This document shows positions 1 through 8,789 of a stretch of DNA of 64,000 nucleotides, one piece after another. Origin of the DNA: Pseudomonas capeferrum (GTDB taxonomy: Bacteria > Pseudomonadota > Gammaproteobacteria > Pseudomonadales > Pseudomonadaceae); NCBI RefSeq assembly GCF_000731675.1, contig NZ_JMIT01000003.1, positions 42,048 to 106,047 on the forward strand, given 5' to 3'. Below the pieces are notes generated by a model that was given only the letters and a program-made list of their open reading frames with translations, was not told where the DNA came from and did no database searches. Within the stretch, counting starts at the first letter, position 1. The number at the start of each line of letters is the position of its first letter. Both the position numbers and the translations under genes were made by a program.

Positions 1-503
1 TAGGTCGGGTTCAGCAGGTAGCCGGTGCTTTCGTGGAAGGCTACGCGGGCTGCGCCGATCGGGCCTTCGAACGGAATGCCGGAAATAGCCAGGGCAGCCG
101 AGGTACCGATCATCGCAGCGATGTCCGGGTCGGTCTTCTTGCTGGTGGAAACCACGGTGCAGACGACCTGGACTTCGTTCATGAAGCCTTCAGGGAACAG
201 CGGGCGGATCGGACGGTCGATCAGGCGCGAGGTCAGGGTCTCTTTCTCGGAAGGACGGCCTTCACGCTTGAAGAAGCCACCCGGGATCTTGCCGGCGGCG
301 TAGGTCTTTTCCTGGTAGTGGACCGACAGCGGGAAGAAACCCTTGCCTGGATCGGCCTGCTTGGCACCTACCACAGTCACCAGCACGGTGACGTCGTTGT
401 CGACGGTAACCAGCACTGCGCCGGTTGCCTGACGGGCAATGCGGCCCGTTTCGAGAGTAACGGTCGATTGACCGAACTGGAATGTCTTGATTACCGGGTT
501 CAC
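1..503 (-). CDS. pnp: Polynucleotide phosphorylase, N-terminal part (runs off the left edge)
   Basis: PNPase is the phosphate-dependent 3'-5' exoribonuclease of the RNA degradosome. About 167 N-terminal residues are visible, beginning MNPVIKTFQFGQSTVTLETG and continuing through the first RNase PH-like domain, with the GKIPGGFFKREGRPSEKETL and SRLIDRPIRPLFPEGF blocks typical of the family. The start is a GTG preceded by a good ribosome binding site (AGGAAACC). The rest of the gene, including the KH and S1 RNA-binding domains, lies outside the window. It follows rpsO by 247 bases in the usual rpsO-pnp order, with a hairpin between them. Confidence 0.97.
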   Translation of the reverse strand, partial: MNPVIKTFQFGQSTVTLETGRIARQATGAVLVTVDNDVTVLVTVVGAKQADPGKGFFPLSVHYQEKTYAAGKIPGGFFKREGRPSEKETLTSRLIDRPIRPLFPEGFMNEVQVVCTVVSTSKKTDPDIAAMIGTSAALAISGIPFEGPIGAARVAFHESTGYLLNPT

Positions 504-681
504 GGTTTCCTACCTTTTCAGTGGCTCTGGGGGGAACTGGTTTCTTGCGAATTCTTGGGCAGAACGGGGAATCGGCCCCATTGACCGTCCAGATACAACA
601 CGAGGCTGGGAGCCTGGCCGAAGTGCGGAAAACCGCTCAACGTAACCAGGCTGCCAACCTCGGAGATACGCATGGCGTGCC

Positions 682-708
682 CAAAGACAACGCTGCCAGG
701 CAGCGTTG
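682..708 (-). terminator. Hairpin between rpsO and pnp, probable partial terminator
   Basis: A near-perfect inverted repeat (CAACGCTGCC, one base, GGCAGCGTTG) is followed on the minus strand by a weak T-run (TCTTT). It lies 43 bases after the rpsO stop. Known rpsO-pnp operons have an inefficient terminator and RNase III processing sites here; which role this hairpin plays is inference. Confidence 0.45.
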
Positions 709-750
709 CCAATGCATGAGACGCCATGCACACCACTGACCAGGCCGCTA

Positions 751-1020
751 TTAGCGACGCAGGCCCAGGCGACCGATCAGGGCGCTGTAACGAGTGGTGT
801 CTTTACCCTTCAGGTAGTCCAGCAGCTTACGACGCTGGTTAACCATACGGATCAGGCCACGACGCGAGTGGTGGTCTTTACCGTTGGCCTTGAAGTGGCC
901 TTGCAGCTTGTTGATGTTCGCGGTCAGCAGAGCAACCTGAACTTCCGGGCTACCAGTGTCGCCAGCAGCTTGCTGGTAGTCGGTAACGATTTGAGCTTTT
1001 TCTTCAACGCTGAGGGCCAT
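751..1020 (-). CDS. rpsO: 30S ribosomal protein S15
   Basis: This 89-residue protein has the universal S15 length and sequence (MALSVEEKAQIVTDYQ, then DTGSPEVQVALLTANI and HHSRRGLIRMVNQRRKLLDY). It binds the central domain of 16S rRNA early in 30S assembly. The ATG is preceded by AGGAGAAG. A longer in-frame reading upstream exists but would run through the leader hairpins and lacks family similarity. The gene sits between truB and pnp as in other gammaproteobacteria. Confidence 0.98.
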   Translation of the reverse strand: MALSVEEKAQIVTDYQQAAGDTGSPEVQVALLTANINKLQGHFKANGKDHHSRRGLIRMVNQRRKLLDYLKGKDTTRYSALIGRLGLRR

Positions 1021-1038
1021 TTGGCTTCTCCTGATAAC

Positions 1039-1081
1039 GGATCCCGCGAGCGGGGTCCAATAGGCCAGGGACAAATCCCTG
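1039..1081 (-). promoter_or_regulatory. rpsO leader with two hairpins, candidate S15 autoregulatory site
   Basis: On the minus strand, between truB and rpsO, two consecutive inverted repeats precede the ribosome binding site: CAGGGA-TTTG-TCCCTG (1066-1081) and GGACCCCGC/GCGGGATCC (1039-1058). S15 is known to repress its own mRNA in several bacteria by binding a structured leader. The hairpins are directly visible; S15 binding is inferred. Confidence 0.4.
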
Positions 1082-1167
1082 TATTAATAAGAAAGGTGTG
1101 ACCGTGCCTACTGACAGCCACCCTTGATCCCGTAGGGCCCGGCCGAAGCCAGACCCTGCGGTTTCGG

Positions 1168-2085
1168 TCATTCCGACCGAATCAGCCGACGTGGCGCAAT
1201 GCGCCCGTCTTCGCTCACTTCACCGATACCGATGAAGCGCGCATTGTGATCCTGTACGCGGACCATGCCAAACTGCGGTGCATCCGGCGCACGTACTGCC
1301 TGGCCATGCAGCCAGTAGAACGCACTGTGCTCGGACAAACTCACCATTGGCCAGTCCTGCAGCCCGCTATCGGAAGGCATCAGGAAGCGATCGAGCGCTT
1401 CGTTGCCACCTTCGGCATGGGCCTGTTCGAGTTCCTCGAGGGTCACCGTCTGTGCCAGCTCGAAGGGCCCGGCCTGGGTCCTGCGCAGCTCGGCGACATA
1501 AGCGCCACAGCCAAGGGCTTCGCCGATATCCTCCACCAGGGTGCGGATATAGGTGCCTTTGCTGCATCCTACCGTCAACCGTGCACGGGTGCCTTCGCAC
1601 TCGAGCAACTCCAAGCGGTTAATAGTAACAGAACGCGCCTCGCGCTCCACTACCTCTCCAGCACGAGCCAGTTTGTACAGTGGCTGGCCGTCACGCTTGA
1701 GCGCCGAGTACATCGGCGGTATCTGGCTGATCGGGCCACGAAAACGGGGCAGCAGCGCCTCGATGTCGGCACGACCAACGGTTACTTCACGGGTCTGCAG
1801 GACCTCGCCTTCAGCATCGGCAGTATTGGTAGTCTGCCCCATCTGCATGACGGTTTCGTAGCCCTTGTCGGAATCGAGCAGGTACTGCGAAAACTTGGTC
1901 GCTTCGCCGAAGCACAGTGGCAGCACGCCGGTTGCCAGCGGGTCGAGGCTGCCAGTGTGGCCGGCCTTCTCCGCGTTGAGCAACCAGCGCACTTTCTGCA
2001 GTGCCGCGTTGGAGGTGAAGCCCAGTGGCTTGTCCAGCAGGATGATGCCGCTGACGTTGCGGCGGATACGTTTGACCTGGGCCAC
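1168..2085 (-). CDS. truB: tRNA pseudouridine(55) synthase TruB
   Basis: TruB converts U55 in the T-loop of nearly all tRNAs to pseudouridine and also acts as a tRNA chaperone. The 305 residues match the family length. The catalytic motif GSLDPLATGVLP holds the nucleophilic Asp48. The GIILLDKPLGFTSN motif is at the N-terminus, and a C-terminal PUA-like segment ends the protein. It is three bases downstream of rbfA, so the two are probably co-translated, and it belongs to the nusA-infB operon. Confidence 0.97.
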   Translation of the reverse strand: MAQVKRIRRNVSGIILLDKPLGFTSNAALQKVRWLLNAEKAGHTGSLDPLATGVLPLCFGEATKFSQYLLDSDKGYETVMQMGQTTNTADAEGEVLQTREVTVGRADIEALLPRFRGPISQIPPMYSALKRDGQPLYKLARAGEVVEREARSVTINRLELLECEGTRARLTVGCSKGTYIRTLVEDIGEALGCGAYVAELRRTQAGPFELAQTVTLEELEQAHAEGGNEALDRFLMPSDSGLQDWPMVSLSEHSAFYWLHGQAVRAPDAPQFGMVRVQDHNARFIGIGEVSEDGRIAPRRLIRSE

Positions 2086-2088
2086 CGC

Positions 2089-2487
2089 TTACTCCTTGGT
2101 GTCCAGCTCGTCGGTAGCCTTGTGCAGGCGGTCTTCAGCCACTGCACGCTCGATCAGCGCCGACAGGTGTACACCGCGGCTGACGCTTTCATCGAAGTGG
2201 AAATGCAGCTGGGGCACGCTGCGCAGTTGCATCGAACGCCCCAGGTGCAGGCGCAGGAAGCTGGCGGCGCTGTTCAGTGCCTTGAGCGACTGCTTCACGG
2301 CATCTGGCGTTTCCTCGCCCATGACGGTGATGAACACCTTGGCATGGCCCAGGTCGCGGCTGACATCCACGGCGGTGATGGTCACCAGACCGACACGTGG
2401 ATCCTTGACTTCGCGGCGGATCAGCTCAGCCAGCTCGCGCTGCATCTGATCACCGATACGTTGGGTACGGCTATATTCTTTGGCCAT
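2089..2487 (-). CDS. rbfA: 30S ribosome-binding factor A
   Basis: RbfA is a small KH-fold factor (132 residues here) that binds the 30S subunit near the 5' helix of 16S rRNA and helps late maturation and cold adaptation. The N-terminus MAKEYSRTQRIGDQMQRELA and the segment DPRVGLVTITAVDVSRDLGH are characteristic. It lies between infB and truB in the conserved operon order. Confidence 0.97.
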   Translation of the reverse strand: MAKEYSRTQRIGDQMQRELAELIRREVKDPRVGLVTITAVDVSRDLGHAKVFITVMGEETPDAVKQSLKALNSAASFLRLHLGRSMQLRSVPQLHFHFDESVSRGVHLSALIERAVAEDRLHKATDELDTKE

Positions 2488-2512
2488 TCTTGCTACCTGT
2501 AACTTAAAGCGG

Positions 2513-2546
2513 CAAACGCCCGGTCAAGCTGATGCCTGACCGGGCG
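2513..2546 (-). terminator. Terminator-like hairpin between infB and rbfA
   Basis: A 10-bp perfect stem (CGCCCGGTCA / TGACCGGGCG) with a 10-base loop is followed on the minus strand by TTTG. The T-run is short, so partial termination or mRNA processing inside the operon is more likely than a full stop. Confidence 0.4.
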
Positions 2547-2603
2547 CTACCTGTAAAGGCGCCGCCAACCGCCCTGTAGCGGGGGCTTGCGGCAAGCTCA
2601 CCC

Positions 2604-5129
2604 TTAGAGGGTACGAGCCACCTGGACTTTCTCGAAGACTTCGATCTTGTCGCCGACCTTGACGTCGTTGTAGCTCTTGACGCCAATACCGCACTCCATG
2701 CCCGAACGTACTTCGGCAGCGTCGTCCTTGAAGCGACGCAGCGATTCCAGCTCGCCTTCGAAGATCACAACGTCCTCGCGCAGTACGCGGATCGGACGGT
2801 TGCGGTACACGGTACCTTCGATGACCATACAGCCAGCGATGGCGCCGAACTTCGGCGAACGGAACACGTCACGCACTTCGGCGACACCCAGGATGTTCTC
2901 GCGAACATCGCTGCCGAGCATGCCGGTCAGGGCCTTCTTGACGTCTTCGATGATGTCGTAGATCACGTTGTAGTAACGCATATCCAGACCTTCCTGCTCG
3001 ACGATCTTGCGCGCACCGGCATCGGCACGCACGTTGAAGCCGAACAGCACCGCGTTGGACGCCAGCGCCAGGTTGGCGTCGCTCTCGGTGATACCACCCA
3101 CACCGCCGCCGATCACGCGAACCTGTACTTCCTCGTTGCCCAGGCCGCCGAGCGAGCCGTTCAACGCTTCCAGGGAACCACGTACATCGGTCTTGAGGAC
3201 GATGTTGAGGGTTTTCTTCTCTTCCTGACCCATGGTCTCGAAGATGTTTTCCAGCTTGCCAGCGTGAGCACGGGCCAGCTTGACCTCGCGGTACTTGCCT
3301 TGACGGAACAGGGCAACTTCGCGGGCTTTCTTCTCGTCAGCAACCACCGACAGCTCGTCACCGGCTTCCGGGGTACCGTCCAGGCCAAGGATCTCGACCG
3401 GGATCGACGGGCCAGCTTCCTTCACAGGCTTGCCGTTCTCGTCGAGCATGGCACGTACGCGGCCATAGTTGGAGCCGCACAGGACCATGTCGCCCTGACG
3501 CAGAGTACCGTCCTGAACCAGGATGGTCGCCACTGGGCCACGGCCCTTGTCCAGGCGCGATTCGACGACGACACCACGACCAGGTGCGGTCGGGGTAGCG
3601 CTCAGTTCGAGGATCTCGGCCTGCAGCAGAACGGCTTCGAGCAGCTCGTCCACACCAGTACCCATCTTCGCCGAAACCTTGACGAAAGGCGTGTCACCAC
3701 CCCATTCCTCGGAGGTCACGCCTTCGACGGACAGCTCGTTGCGGATGCGATCGAGGTCGGCACCAGGCTTGTCGATCTTGTTCACTGCAACAACCAGTGG
3801 GACGCCAGCTGCCTTGGCATGCTGAACGGCTTCACGGGTTTGCGGCATCACGCCGTCGTCCGCCGCCACCACCAGGATGACGATGTCGGTCGCCTTGGCA
3901 CCACGAGCACGCATCTGAGTGAACGCAGCGTGGCCCGGGGTATCGAGGAAGGTGACCATGCCGCGGTCGGTTTCCACGTGGTAGGCGCCGATGTGCTGGG
4001 TGATACCGCCGGCTTCGCCAGCAGCAACCTTGGCACGACGGATGTAGTCGAGCAGCGAGGTCTTACCGTGGTCAACGTGGCCCATGACGGTAACGACCGG
4101 GGCGCGCGATTCGGTTTTGCCTTCGAACTTCAGCGATTCGGCCAGGGAGTCTTCCAGGGCAGTATCGCTGACCAGGGTGACCTTGTGGCCCAGCTCTTCT
4201 GCGATCAGCTGAGCGGTTTCCTGGTCGAGCACCTGGTTGATGGTAACCGGCGTGCCCATCTTGAACATGAACTTGACCACTTCAGCGCCCTTGACGGACA
4301 TCTGGTTGGCCAGCTCCGAGACCGTGATGGTCTCACCGATGGTCACGTCACGGATGACGGGGCCGGTCGGGCTCTGGAAGCCGTGCTGGTTACGCTTCTT
4401 CAGCTTGCCCTTGCCGCCACGACCACGACGAGCGCCATCGCTCTCTTCTTCGGTGGTACGCGGAGCAGCGCGTGGAGTCGGTGCTTTTTCCTTCTCCTTG
4501 ACCTTGACCTTGATCGACACGCGAGGCGCCTCGCCACGACGACGGTCGTCATCACGAGTGCGGCTTTCGTTGCGACGGGTCTCGTCCTTCTTGCGCTCGG
4601 CAGCACGCGCAGCGGCATCTTCCGAGGCAGGCGCGTCAGCCACTACCGGTGCCGGCGCAGGTGCGGCGGCAGCGGCAGCCGGCTTGGCAGCTGGGGCCGC
4701 AGGGGCGGCATCAGCAGCCTGACGGCGGGCCTGATCTTCGTTGCGCTGGCGAACGTCGGCGTCAACCTTGTCGCGCGCAGCGTTTTCCGCCGCACGGCGC
4801 TCATCCTGCTCGCGTTTCTGCTCAGCCTGGATTTCTTCCGGGCTGCGCTGCACGAATACTTTCTTCTTGCGTACTTCTACGCTGATACTTTTGCTACCGG
4901 CGACACGCAGGGTGCTGGTGGTTTTGCGCTGCAAGGTAATCTTGCGCGGCTCTTCCGCCTTGCTCTTGTGGCTGCTTTTCAAATGAGTCAGCAGAGTCTG
5001 CTTCTCATTGTCGGTCACTACCTGACCGGCGTCGGTGTGCGGCAGACCTGCCTCACGCATCTGCTGCAGCAGGCGCTCTACCGGTGCCTCGACCTCTTGG
5101 GCCAGTTCTTTCACCGTGACTTGCGTCAT
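2604..5129 (-). CDS. infB: Translation initiation factor IF-2
   Basis: IF-2 is the GTPase that brings initiator tRNA to the 30S subunit and promotes subunit joining. The 841-residue protein has the N-terminal IF2_N domain (about 1-55), a long Ala/Glu/Arg-rich linker (about 100-250), and the G domain with GHVDHGKT at residues 350-357, followed by DTPGH and NKID motifs and the C-terminal beta-barrel domains that bind fMet-tRNA. The ATG is preceded by GAGGAGAG. It is 27 bases downstream of nusA. The initiator tRNA it uses is encoded at the head of the same gene cluster. Confidence 0.98.
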   Translation of the reverse strand: MTQVTVKELAQEVEAPVERLLQQMREAGLPHTDAGQVVTDNEKQTLLTHLKSSHKSKAEEPRKITLQRKTTSTLRVAGSKSISVEVRKKKVFVQRSPEEIQAEQKREQDERRAAENAARDKVDADVRQRNEDQARRQAADAAPAAPAAKPAAAAAAPAPAPVVADAPASEDAAARAAERKKDETRRNESRTRDDDRRRGEAPRVSIKVKVKEKEKAPTPRAAPRTTEEESDGARRGRGGKGKLKKRNQHGFQSPTGPVIRDVTIGETITVSELANQMSVKGAEVVKFMFKMGTPVTINQVLDQETAQLIAEELGHKVTLVSDTALEDSLAESLKFEGKTESRAPVVTVMGHVDHGKTSLLDYIRRAKVAAGEAGGITQHIGAYHVETDRGMVTFLDTPGHAAFTQMRARGAKATDIVILVVAADDGVMPQTREAVQHAKAAGVPLVVAVNKIDKPGADLDRIRNELSVEGVTSEEWGGDTPFVKVSAKMGTGVDELLEAVLLQAEILELSATPTAPGRGVVVESRLDKGRGPVATILVQDGTLRQGDMVLCGSNYGRVRAMLDENGKPVKEAGPSIPVEILGLDGTPEAGDELSVVADEKKAREVALFRQGKYREVKLARAHAGKLENIFETMGQEEKKTLNIVLKTDVRGSLEALNGSLGGLGNEEVQVRVIGGGVGGITESDANLALASNAVLFGFNVRADAGARKIVEQEGLDMRYYNVIYDIIEDVKKALTGMLGSDVRENILGVAEVRDVFRSPKFGAIAGCMVIEGTVYRNRPIRVLREDVVIFEGELESLRRFKDDAAEVRSGMECGIGVKSYNDVKVGDKIEVFEKVQVARTL

Positions 5130-5156
5130 GCACTTCTCTCCTCAGGCCGCGCCTAA

Positions 5157-6638
5157 TTACTCGAACCAGTGGGCTCGGGCGGCCATGATCAACTTGCCGG
5201 CACGCTCTTCGTCGATGCCGTCGATGTCGAGCAGATCGTCGATCGACTGCTCGGCCAGGTCTTCGCGGTTAACCACGCCGCGCACCGCCAGTTCCGCCGC
5301 CAGGTCCTTGTCCATGCCCTCAAGGGAGAGCAGGTCTTCGGCCGGATGGGCGTCTGCCAGTTTTTCTTCGGTAGCGATGGCCTTGGTCAACAAACGGTCC
5401 TTGGCTCGAGCGCGGAGCTCATTGACGATATCTTCGTCAAAGCCATCGATGTTGAGCATTTCTTCCAACGGTACGTAGGCAATTTCTTCGAGGCTGGTAA
5501 AGCCTTCGTCGACCAGCACTTGGGCCAGCTCCTCGTCGACTTCCAGTTCATCGATGAAATTGCGCAGGATGTCACCGGTTTCTGCTTGCTGCTTGGCCTG
5601 GATGTCCTTTTCGGTCATCACGTTCAAGGTCCAGCCGGTCAACTGACTGGCCAAACGAACGTTCTGACCGCCACGGCCAATGGCCTGGGCAAGGTTGTCT
5701 TCGGCGACGGCGATGTCCATGGCATGGGCATCCTCGTCAACGATAATCGCCGCGACTTCAGCCGGCGACATGGCGTTGATGACGAACTGCGCCGGGTTAT
5801 CGTCCCACAGGACGATATCCACACGCTCACCACCCAACTCTCCGGATACGGCTTGGACGCGCGAACCGCGCATGCCGATACAGGCACCTTGCGGGTCGAT
5901 GCGCTTGTCCTTGGAGCGGACGGCGATCTTGGCTCGCGAACCCGGATCACGGGAGGCAGCCATGACTTCAATGAGGCCCTCGGCAATTTCCGGCACTTCA
6001 ATGCGGAAAAGCTCGATCAGCATCTGTGGCGCAGTGCGCGACAGGATCAGCTGGGGGCCACGGTTTTCAGTGCGGATTTCCTTGAGCAGCGCACGCAGGC
6101 GCACGCCAACCCGGAAAGTCTCGCGGGGAATGATGTCTTCGCGAGCCAGCAAGGCCTCGGCGTTGTTGCCCAGGTCAACGATGACGTTGTCGCGGGTAAC
6201 CTTCTTGACGGTACCGGAGATGATCTCGCCTACGCGTTCGCGGTAGGCATCGACCACCTGGGCGCGCTCGGCCTCACGGACCTTCTGCACGATGACCTGC
6301 TTGGCGGTCTGGGCGGCGATACGACCGAACTCGATAGACTCGATCTTCTCCTCGATCACGTCACCGACCTTGGCTTCAGGGTGGGTCTCGTGGATCTTGC
6401 TCAACCAGGTCTCGATTGCCGGATCATCAAGATCGGCTTCATCGACCACGGTCCAGCGACGGAAGGTCTCGTAGCTACCGGTGTGGCGGTTGATTTCCAC
6501 ACGCAGGTCGACTTCGTCCTCAAAACGTTTTTTGGTTGCAGTGGCCAGGGCCACTTCCAGCGCTTCGAAAATGACGCCGGGCGGTACACCCTTTTCGTTG
6601 GATACCGATTCAACAACCAGCAGTACTTCTTTGCTCAT
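5157..6638 (-). CDS. nusA: Transcription termination/antitermination factor NusA
   Basis: NusA binds RNA polymerase and nascent RNA and modulates pausing, termination and antitermination. The 493-residue protein shows the polymerase-binding N-terminal domain, an S1 domain (about 130-200), two KH domains (around GACIGMRGSRVQAV and AIGRGGQNVRLA), and two acidic C-terminal repeats (YVPLEEMLNIDGFDEDIVNE and a second copy near the end). I chose the ATG giving MSKEVLLVVESVSNEK, since the preceding in-frame residues are not conserved. A G+C-rich inverted repeat (GGGCCCGG, 6667-6690) lies in the 59-base gap after rimP. Confidence 0.97.
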   Translation of the reverse strand: MSKEVLLVVESVSNEKGVPPGVIFEALEVALATATKKRFEDEVDLRVEINRHTGSYETFRRWTVVDEADLDDPAIETWLSKIHETHPEAKVGDVIEEKIESIEFGRIAAQTAKQVIVQKVREAERAQVVDAYRERVGEIISGTVKKVTRDNVIVDLGNNAEALLAREDIIPRETFRVGVRLRALLKEIRTENRGPQLILSRTAPQMLIELFRIEVPEIAEGLIEVMAASRDPGSRAKIAVRSKDKRIDPQGACIGMRGSRVQAVSGELGGERVDIVLWDDNPAQFVINAMSPAEVAAIIVDEDAHAMDIAVAEDNLAQAIGRGGQNVRLASQLTGWTLNVMTEKDIQAKQQAETGDILRNFIDELEVDEELAQVLVDEGFTSLEEIAYVPLEEMLNIDGFDEDIVNELRARAKDRLLTKAIATEEKLADAHPAEDLLSLEGMDKDLAAELAVRGVVNREDLAEQSIDDLLDIDGIDEERAGKLIMAARAHWFE

Positions 6639-6697
6639 CGTACGCCTCGCCTTGCGCAAGCCATTGGGCCCGGATAGTCCGCCGGGCCCGGCACGTC

Positions 6698-7156
6698 TCA
6701 GTCAAAACTGGGAATAATATTGGCCTTGTCGATCGAGTCGATCGGCAACAGGAACTCCTGGTCGTCCACCTGGACCACCACATCCTGCTCCTCCACACCG
6801 CGGAGAAGGCCCTGGAAGTTACGACGACCCTCGAAGGGTGAGCGCAGCTTGATCTTCACTTGTTCGCCGGCATGCGAGGCAAACTGTTCAAGCGTGAACA
6901 GCGGGCGTTCCATGCCAGGAGAAGAAACCTCTAGGGTATATTCAGAGCTGATCGGATCTTCCACATCGAGGACGCTGCTGACCTGACGGCTGACTTCAGC
7001 GCAGTCGTCCACCAGAATGCCGCCTTCCTTATCGATGTAGACACGTAGTACCGAATGCTTGCCCTGGGAGACGAATTCGATCCCCCAGCATTCGAAGCCC
7101 AGCCCCGTGACCACCGGGGCCAACAAGGCCTGCAACTGTTCTAGCTTGCTCGACAC
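6698..7156 (-). CDS. rimP: Ribosome maturation factor RimP
   Basis: RimP assists 30S subunit maturation. The 152-residue protein has the two family domains, with LGFECWGIEFV near the N-terminus and PISSEYTLEVSSPGMERPLF in the middle. I chose the GTG start (VSSKLEQLQALLAP) because GAGGGGG lies at proper spacing before it; an ATG 18 bases upstream is an alternative. It is the first protein gene after the initiator tRNA, the metY-rimP-nusA order known from Escherichia coli. Confidence 0.95.
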   Translation of the reverse strand: MSSKLEQLQALLAPVVTGLGFECWGIEFVSQGKHSVLRVYIDKEGGILVDDCAEVSRQVSSVLDVEDPISSEYTLEVSSPGMERPLFTLEQFASHAGEQVKIKLRSPFEGRRNFQGLLRGVEEQDVVVQVDDQEFLLPIDSIDKANIIPSFD

Positions 7157-7253
7157 CTGAACCCCCTCGTGCATGCTGTGCAAATAAAAAATGGGCGAAG
7201 CGCCCATCCCTGAAAGCGCCGTTGGACAACGACGCCGAAAACTGTTCGGCTAG

Positions 7254-7276
7254 CAAAAAGCCCCTGAAAAGGGGCT
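7254..7276 (-). terminator. Intrinsic terminator after initiator tRNA
   Basis: On the minus strand AGCCCC-TTTTCA-GGGGCT is followed by TTTTT-G. It lies 10 bases downstream of the tRNA and upstream of rimP, so it would separate the tRNA transcript from the rimP-nusA mRNA, perhaps with read-through. Confidence 0.8.
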
Positions 7277-7286
7277 CCGCTAAAGC

Positions 7287-7363
<77 letters not shown>

Positions 7364-7380
7364 ACAAAGCTGGGGCGAAA

Positions 7381-7409
7381 GTATAAGACCGAACCCCGTA
7401 CGGGGTCAA
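7381..7409 (-). promoter_or_regulatory. Sigma-70 promoter of the initiator tRNA
   Basis: On the minus strand TTGACC (7404-7409), a 17-base spacer and TTATAC (7381-7386) give a near-consensus promoter whose predicted start is about 10 bases before the tRNA. The spacer overlaps a 14-base perfect palindrome, ACCCCGTACGGGGT (7393-7406). Confidence 0.8.
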
Positions 7410-7424
7410 TCCGACCTCCACCTA

Positions 7425-7449
7425 CAAGAAAGCCCGCATAAAGCGGGCT
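7425..7449 (-). terminator. Intrinsic terminator after tRNA-Leu
   Basis: On the minus strand AGCCCGC-TTTAT-GCGGGCT is followed by TTCTTG. It ends the tpiA-secG-tRNA-Leu transcript just before the promoter of the initiator tRNA. Confidence 0.75.
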
Positions 7450-7462
7450 CTCTTGCTTCAAT

Positions 7463-7548
7463 TGGTACCGAGAAGGGGACTCGAACCCCTACACCCTATG
7501 GGCACAACCACCTCAAGGTTGCGTGTCTACCAATTCCACCACCTCGGC
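7463..7548 (-). tRNA. tRNA-Leu (anticodon GAG)
   Basis: An 86-base class II tRNA with a long variable arm runs from GCCGAGGTGGTGGAATTGG to encoded CCA. The anticodon loop TTGAGGT is closed by GCAACC/GGTTGT. It lies 20 bases downstream of secG, the common secG-tRNA-Leu arrangement of pseudomonads. Confidence 0.97.
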
Positions 7549-7568
7549 AATACTACTTTTGAAACCCG

Positions 7569-7964
7569 TTACTTCTGCTCATCTGCCGGAGGAGGTACAT
7601 CACCCGTACTCGGAGTGGCTTCGCTCTTCTGCTGTTGGAGCACCGGTACATCATCATTCACTGCCGGCTTTTGCTCTTTCACTTCCAACACTGCTGGATC
7701 TGGAAGGCCCGCCTGGGTCAGCTTGTGAGCTTGTTCCTTGGCGAAGTATCCTAACCCAAGTGCTGTCAAAAAGAAAGTGGCAGCGAGTATTGCAGTGAAT
7801 TTACTTAGGAAGGTTGCAGAGCCTTGGCTTCCGAACACAGTATTTGAGGCACCTGCGCCGAAAGATGCACCTGCTTCCGCACCCTTACCCTGTTGCAACA
7901 GAACCAGCACTACTAGCGACAGCGCTGCCAACAGATGAAAAACAACGATGACTGTTTCCAGCAT
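7569..7964 (-). CDS. secG: Protein-export membrane protein SecG
   Basis: SecG is the small third subunit of the SecYEG protein-conducting channel. The 131-residue protein begins MLETVIVVFHLLAALSLVVL, a first membrane helix, followed by the conserved LLQQGKGAEAGASFGAGAS loop and a second helix. A Pro/Ala/Glu-rich C-terminal tail of about 50 residues extends it beyond the minimal family. It starts 4 bases after tpiA ends. Confidence 0.96.
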   Translation of the reverse strand: MLETVIVVFHLLAALSLVVLVLLQQGKGAEAGASFGAGASNTVFGSQGSATFLSKFTAILAATFFLTALGLGYFAKEQAHKLTQAGLPDPAVLEVKEQKPAVNDDVPVLQQQKSEATPSTGDVPPPADEQK

Positions 7965-7968
7965 TTGT

Positions 7969-8724
7969 TCAGTTTCCTGCGGCGCGACAAATTGCACCGA
8001 ATTCGTCTGCGTTCAGGGACGCTCCACCAATGAGCCCCCCATCGATATCCGGCATGCCGAACAGTTCGGCCGCATTGGCCGCCTTCACGCTGCCGCCGTA
8101 GAGCAGCTGCACCTTCGCAGCCACTTCAGCATCTTCTGCCGCCAACTGACCGCGGATGGCAGCATGCACATCCTGAGCCTGTTGTGGCGTGGCCGTAAGG
8201 CCAGTGCCGATGGCCCATACAGGCTCATAAGCAATTACTGCATTGGCAAAAGCCTTAACACCGAACGCTTCGATGATACTGCTTAGTTGACGCCCGACAA
8301 CTTCGAGTGTCTTGCCCGCCTCGCGCTCTTCAAGGGTTTCCCCAATACACAGCACGGGCTTCAAACCTTTGGCCTGTGCGGCTGCAAACTTGCGGTTCAG
8401 CACTTCATCACTCTCGCCGATGACCTGGCGACGCTCCGAATGCCCAACCAACACCAACTTGCAGCCCACTTCAGCCAGCTGTTCCGGGCAAACTTCCCCG
8501 GTCAGCGCACCCTGTTCGGGTTGTACAGCAGAATTCTGTGCGCCGACAGTTATTTCTTTACCTGCCAGGCCATCGATCACTTGATTGATGAACAAGGCCG
8601 GTGGAAATACCGCGACTTCCACTCCGCTCGGCAGGGCAAGATTGCTCAAGCCCTCGGTCAGCTCAGCGACGCTGGCGCGGGTACCGTGCATCTTCCAGTT
8701 ACCAGCTACCATAGGGCGACGCAT
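7969..8724 (-). CDS. tpiA: Triosephosphate isomerase
   Basis: This enzyme interconverts dihydroxyacetone phosphate and glyceraldehyde 3-phosphate in central metabolism. The 251-residue TIM barrel has the expected catalytic residues Lys11 (NWKMHG), His95 (VGHSERR) and Glu167 (AYEPVWAIGTG) and the phosphate-binding LYGGSVKAAN. It is followed at 4 bases by secG and preceded by glmM. Confidence 0.98.
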   Translation of the reverse strand: MRRPMVAGNWKMHGTRASVAELTEGLSNLALPSGVEVAVFPPALFINQVIDGLAGKEITVGAQNSAVQPEQGALTGEVCPEQLAEVGCKLVLVGHSERRQVIGESDEVLNRKFAAAQAKGLKPVLCIGETLEEREAGKTLEVVGRQLSSIIEAFGVKAFANAVIAYEPVWAIGTGLTATPQQAQDVHAAIRGQLAAEDAEVAAKVQLLYGGSVKAANAAELFGMPDIDGGLIGGASLNADEFGAICRAAGN

Positions 8725-8789
8725 GCTTTACCTCGTCGGTCAAAGTGGGCGCAGATCTTACCCAACCAGATCTGCGCTGGCAAGCGCCT

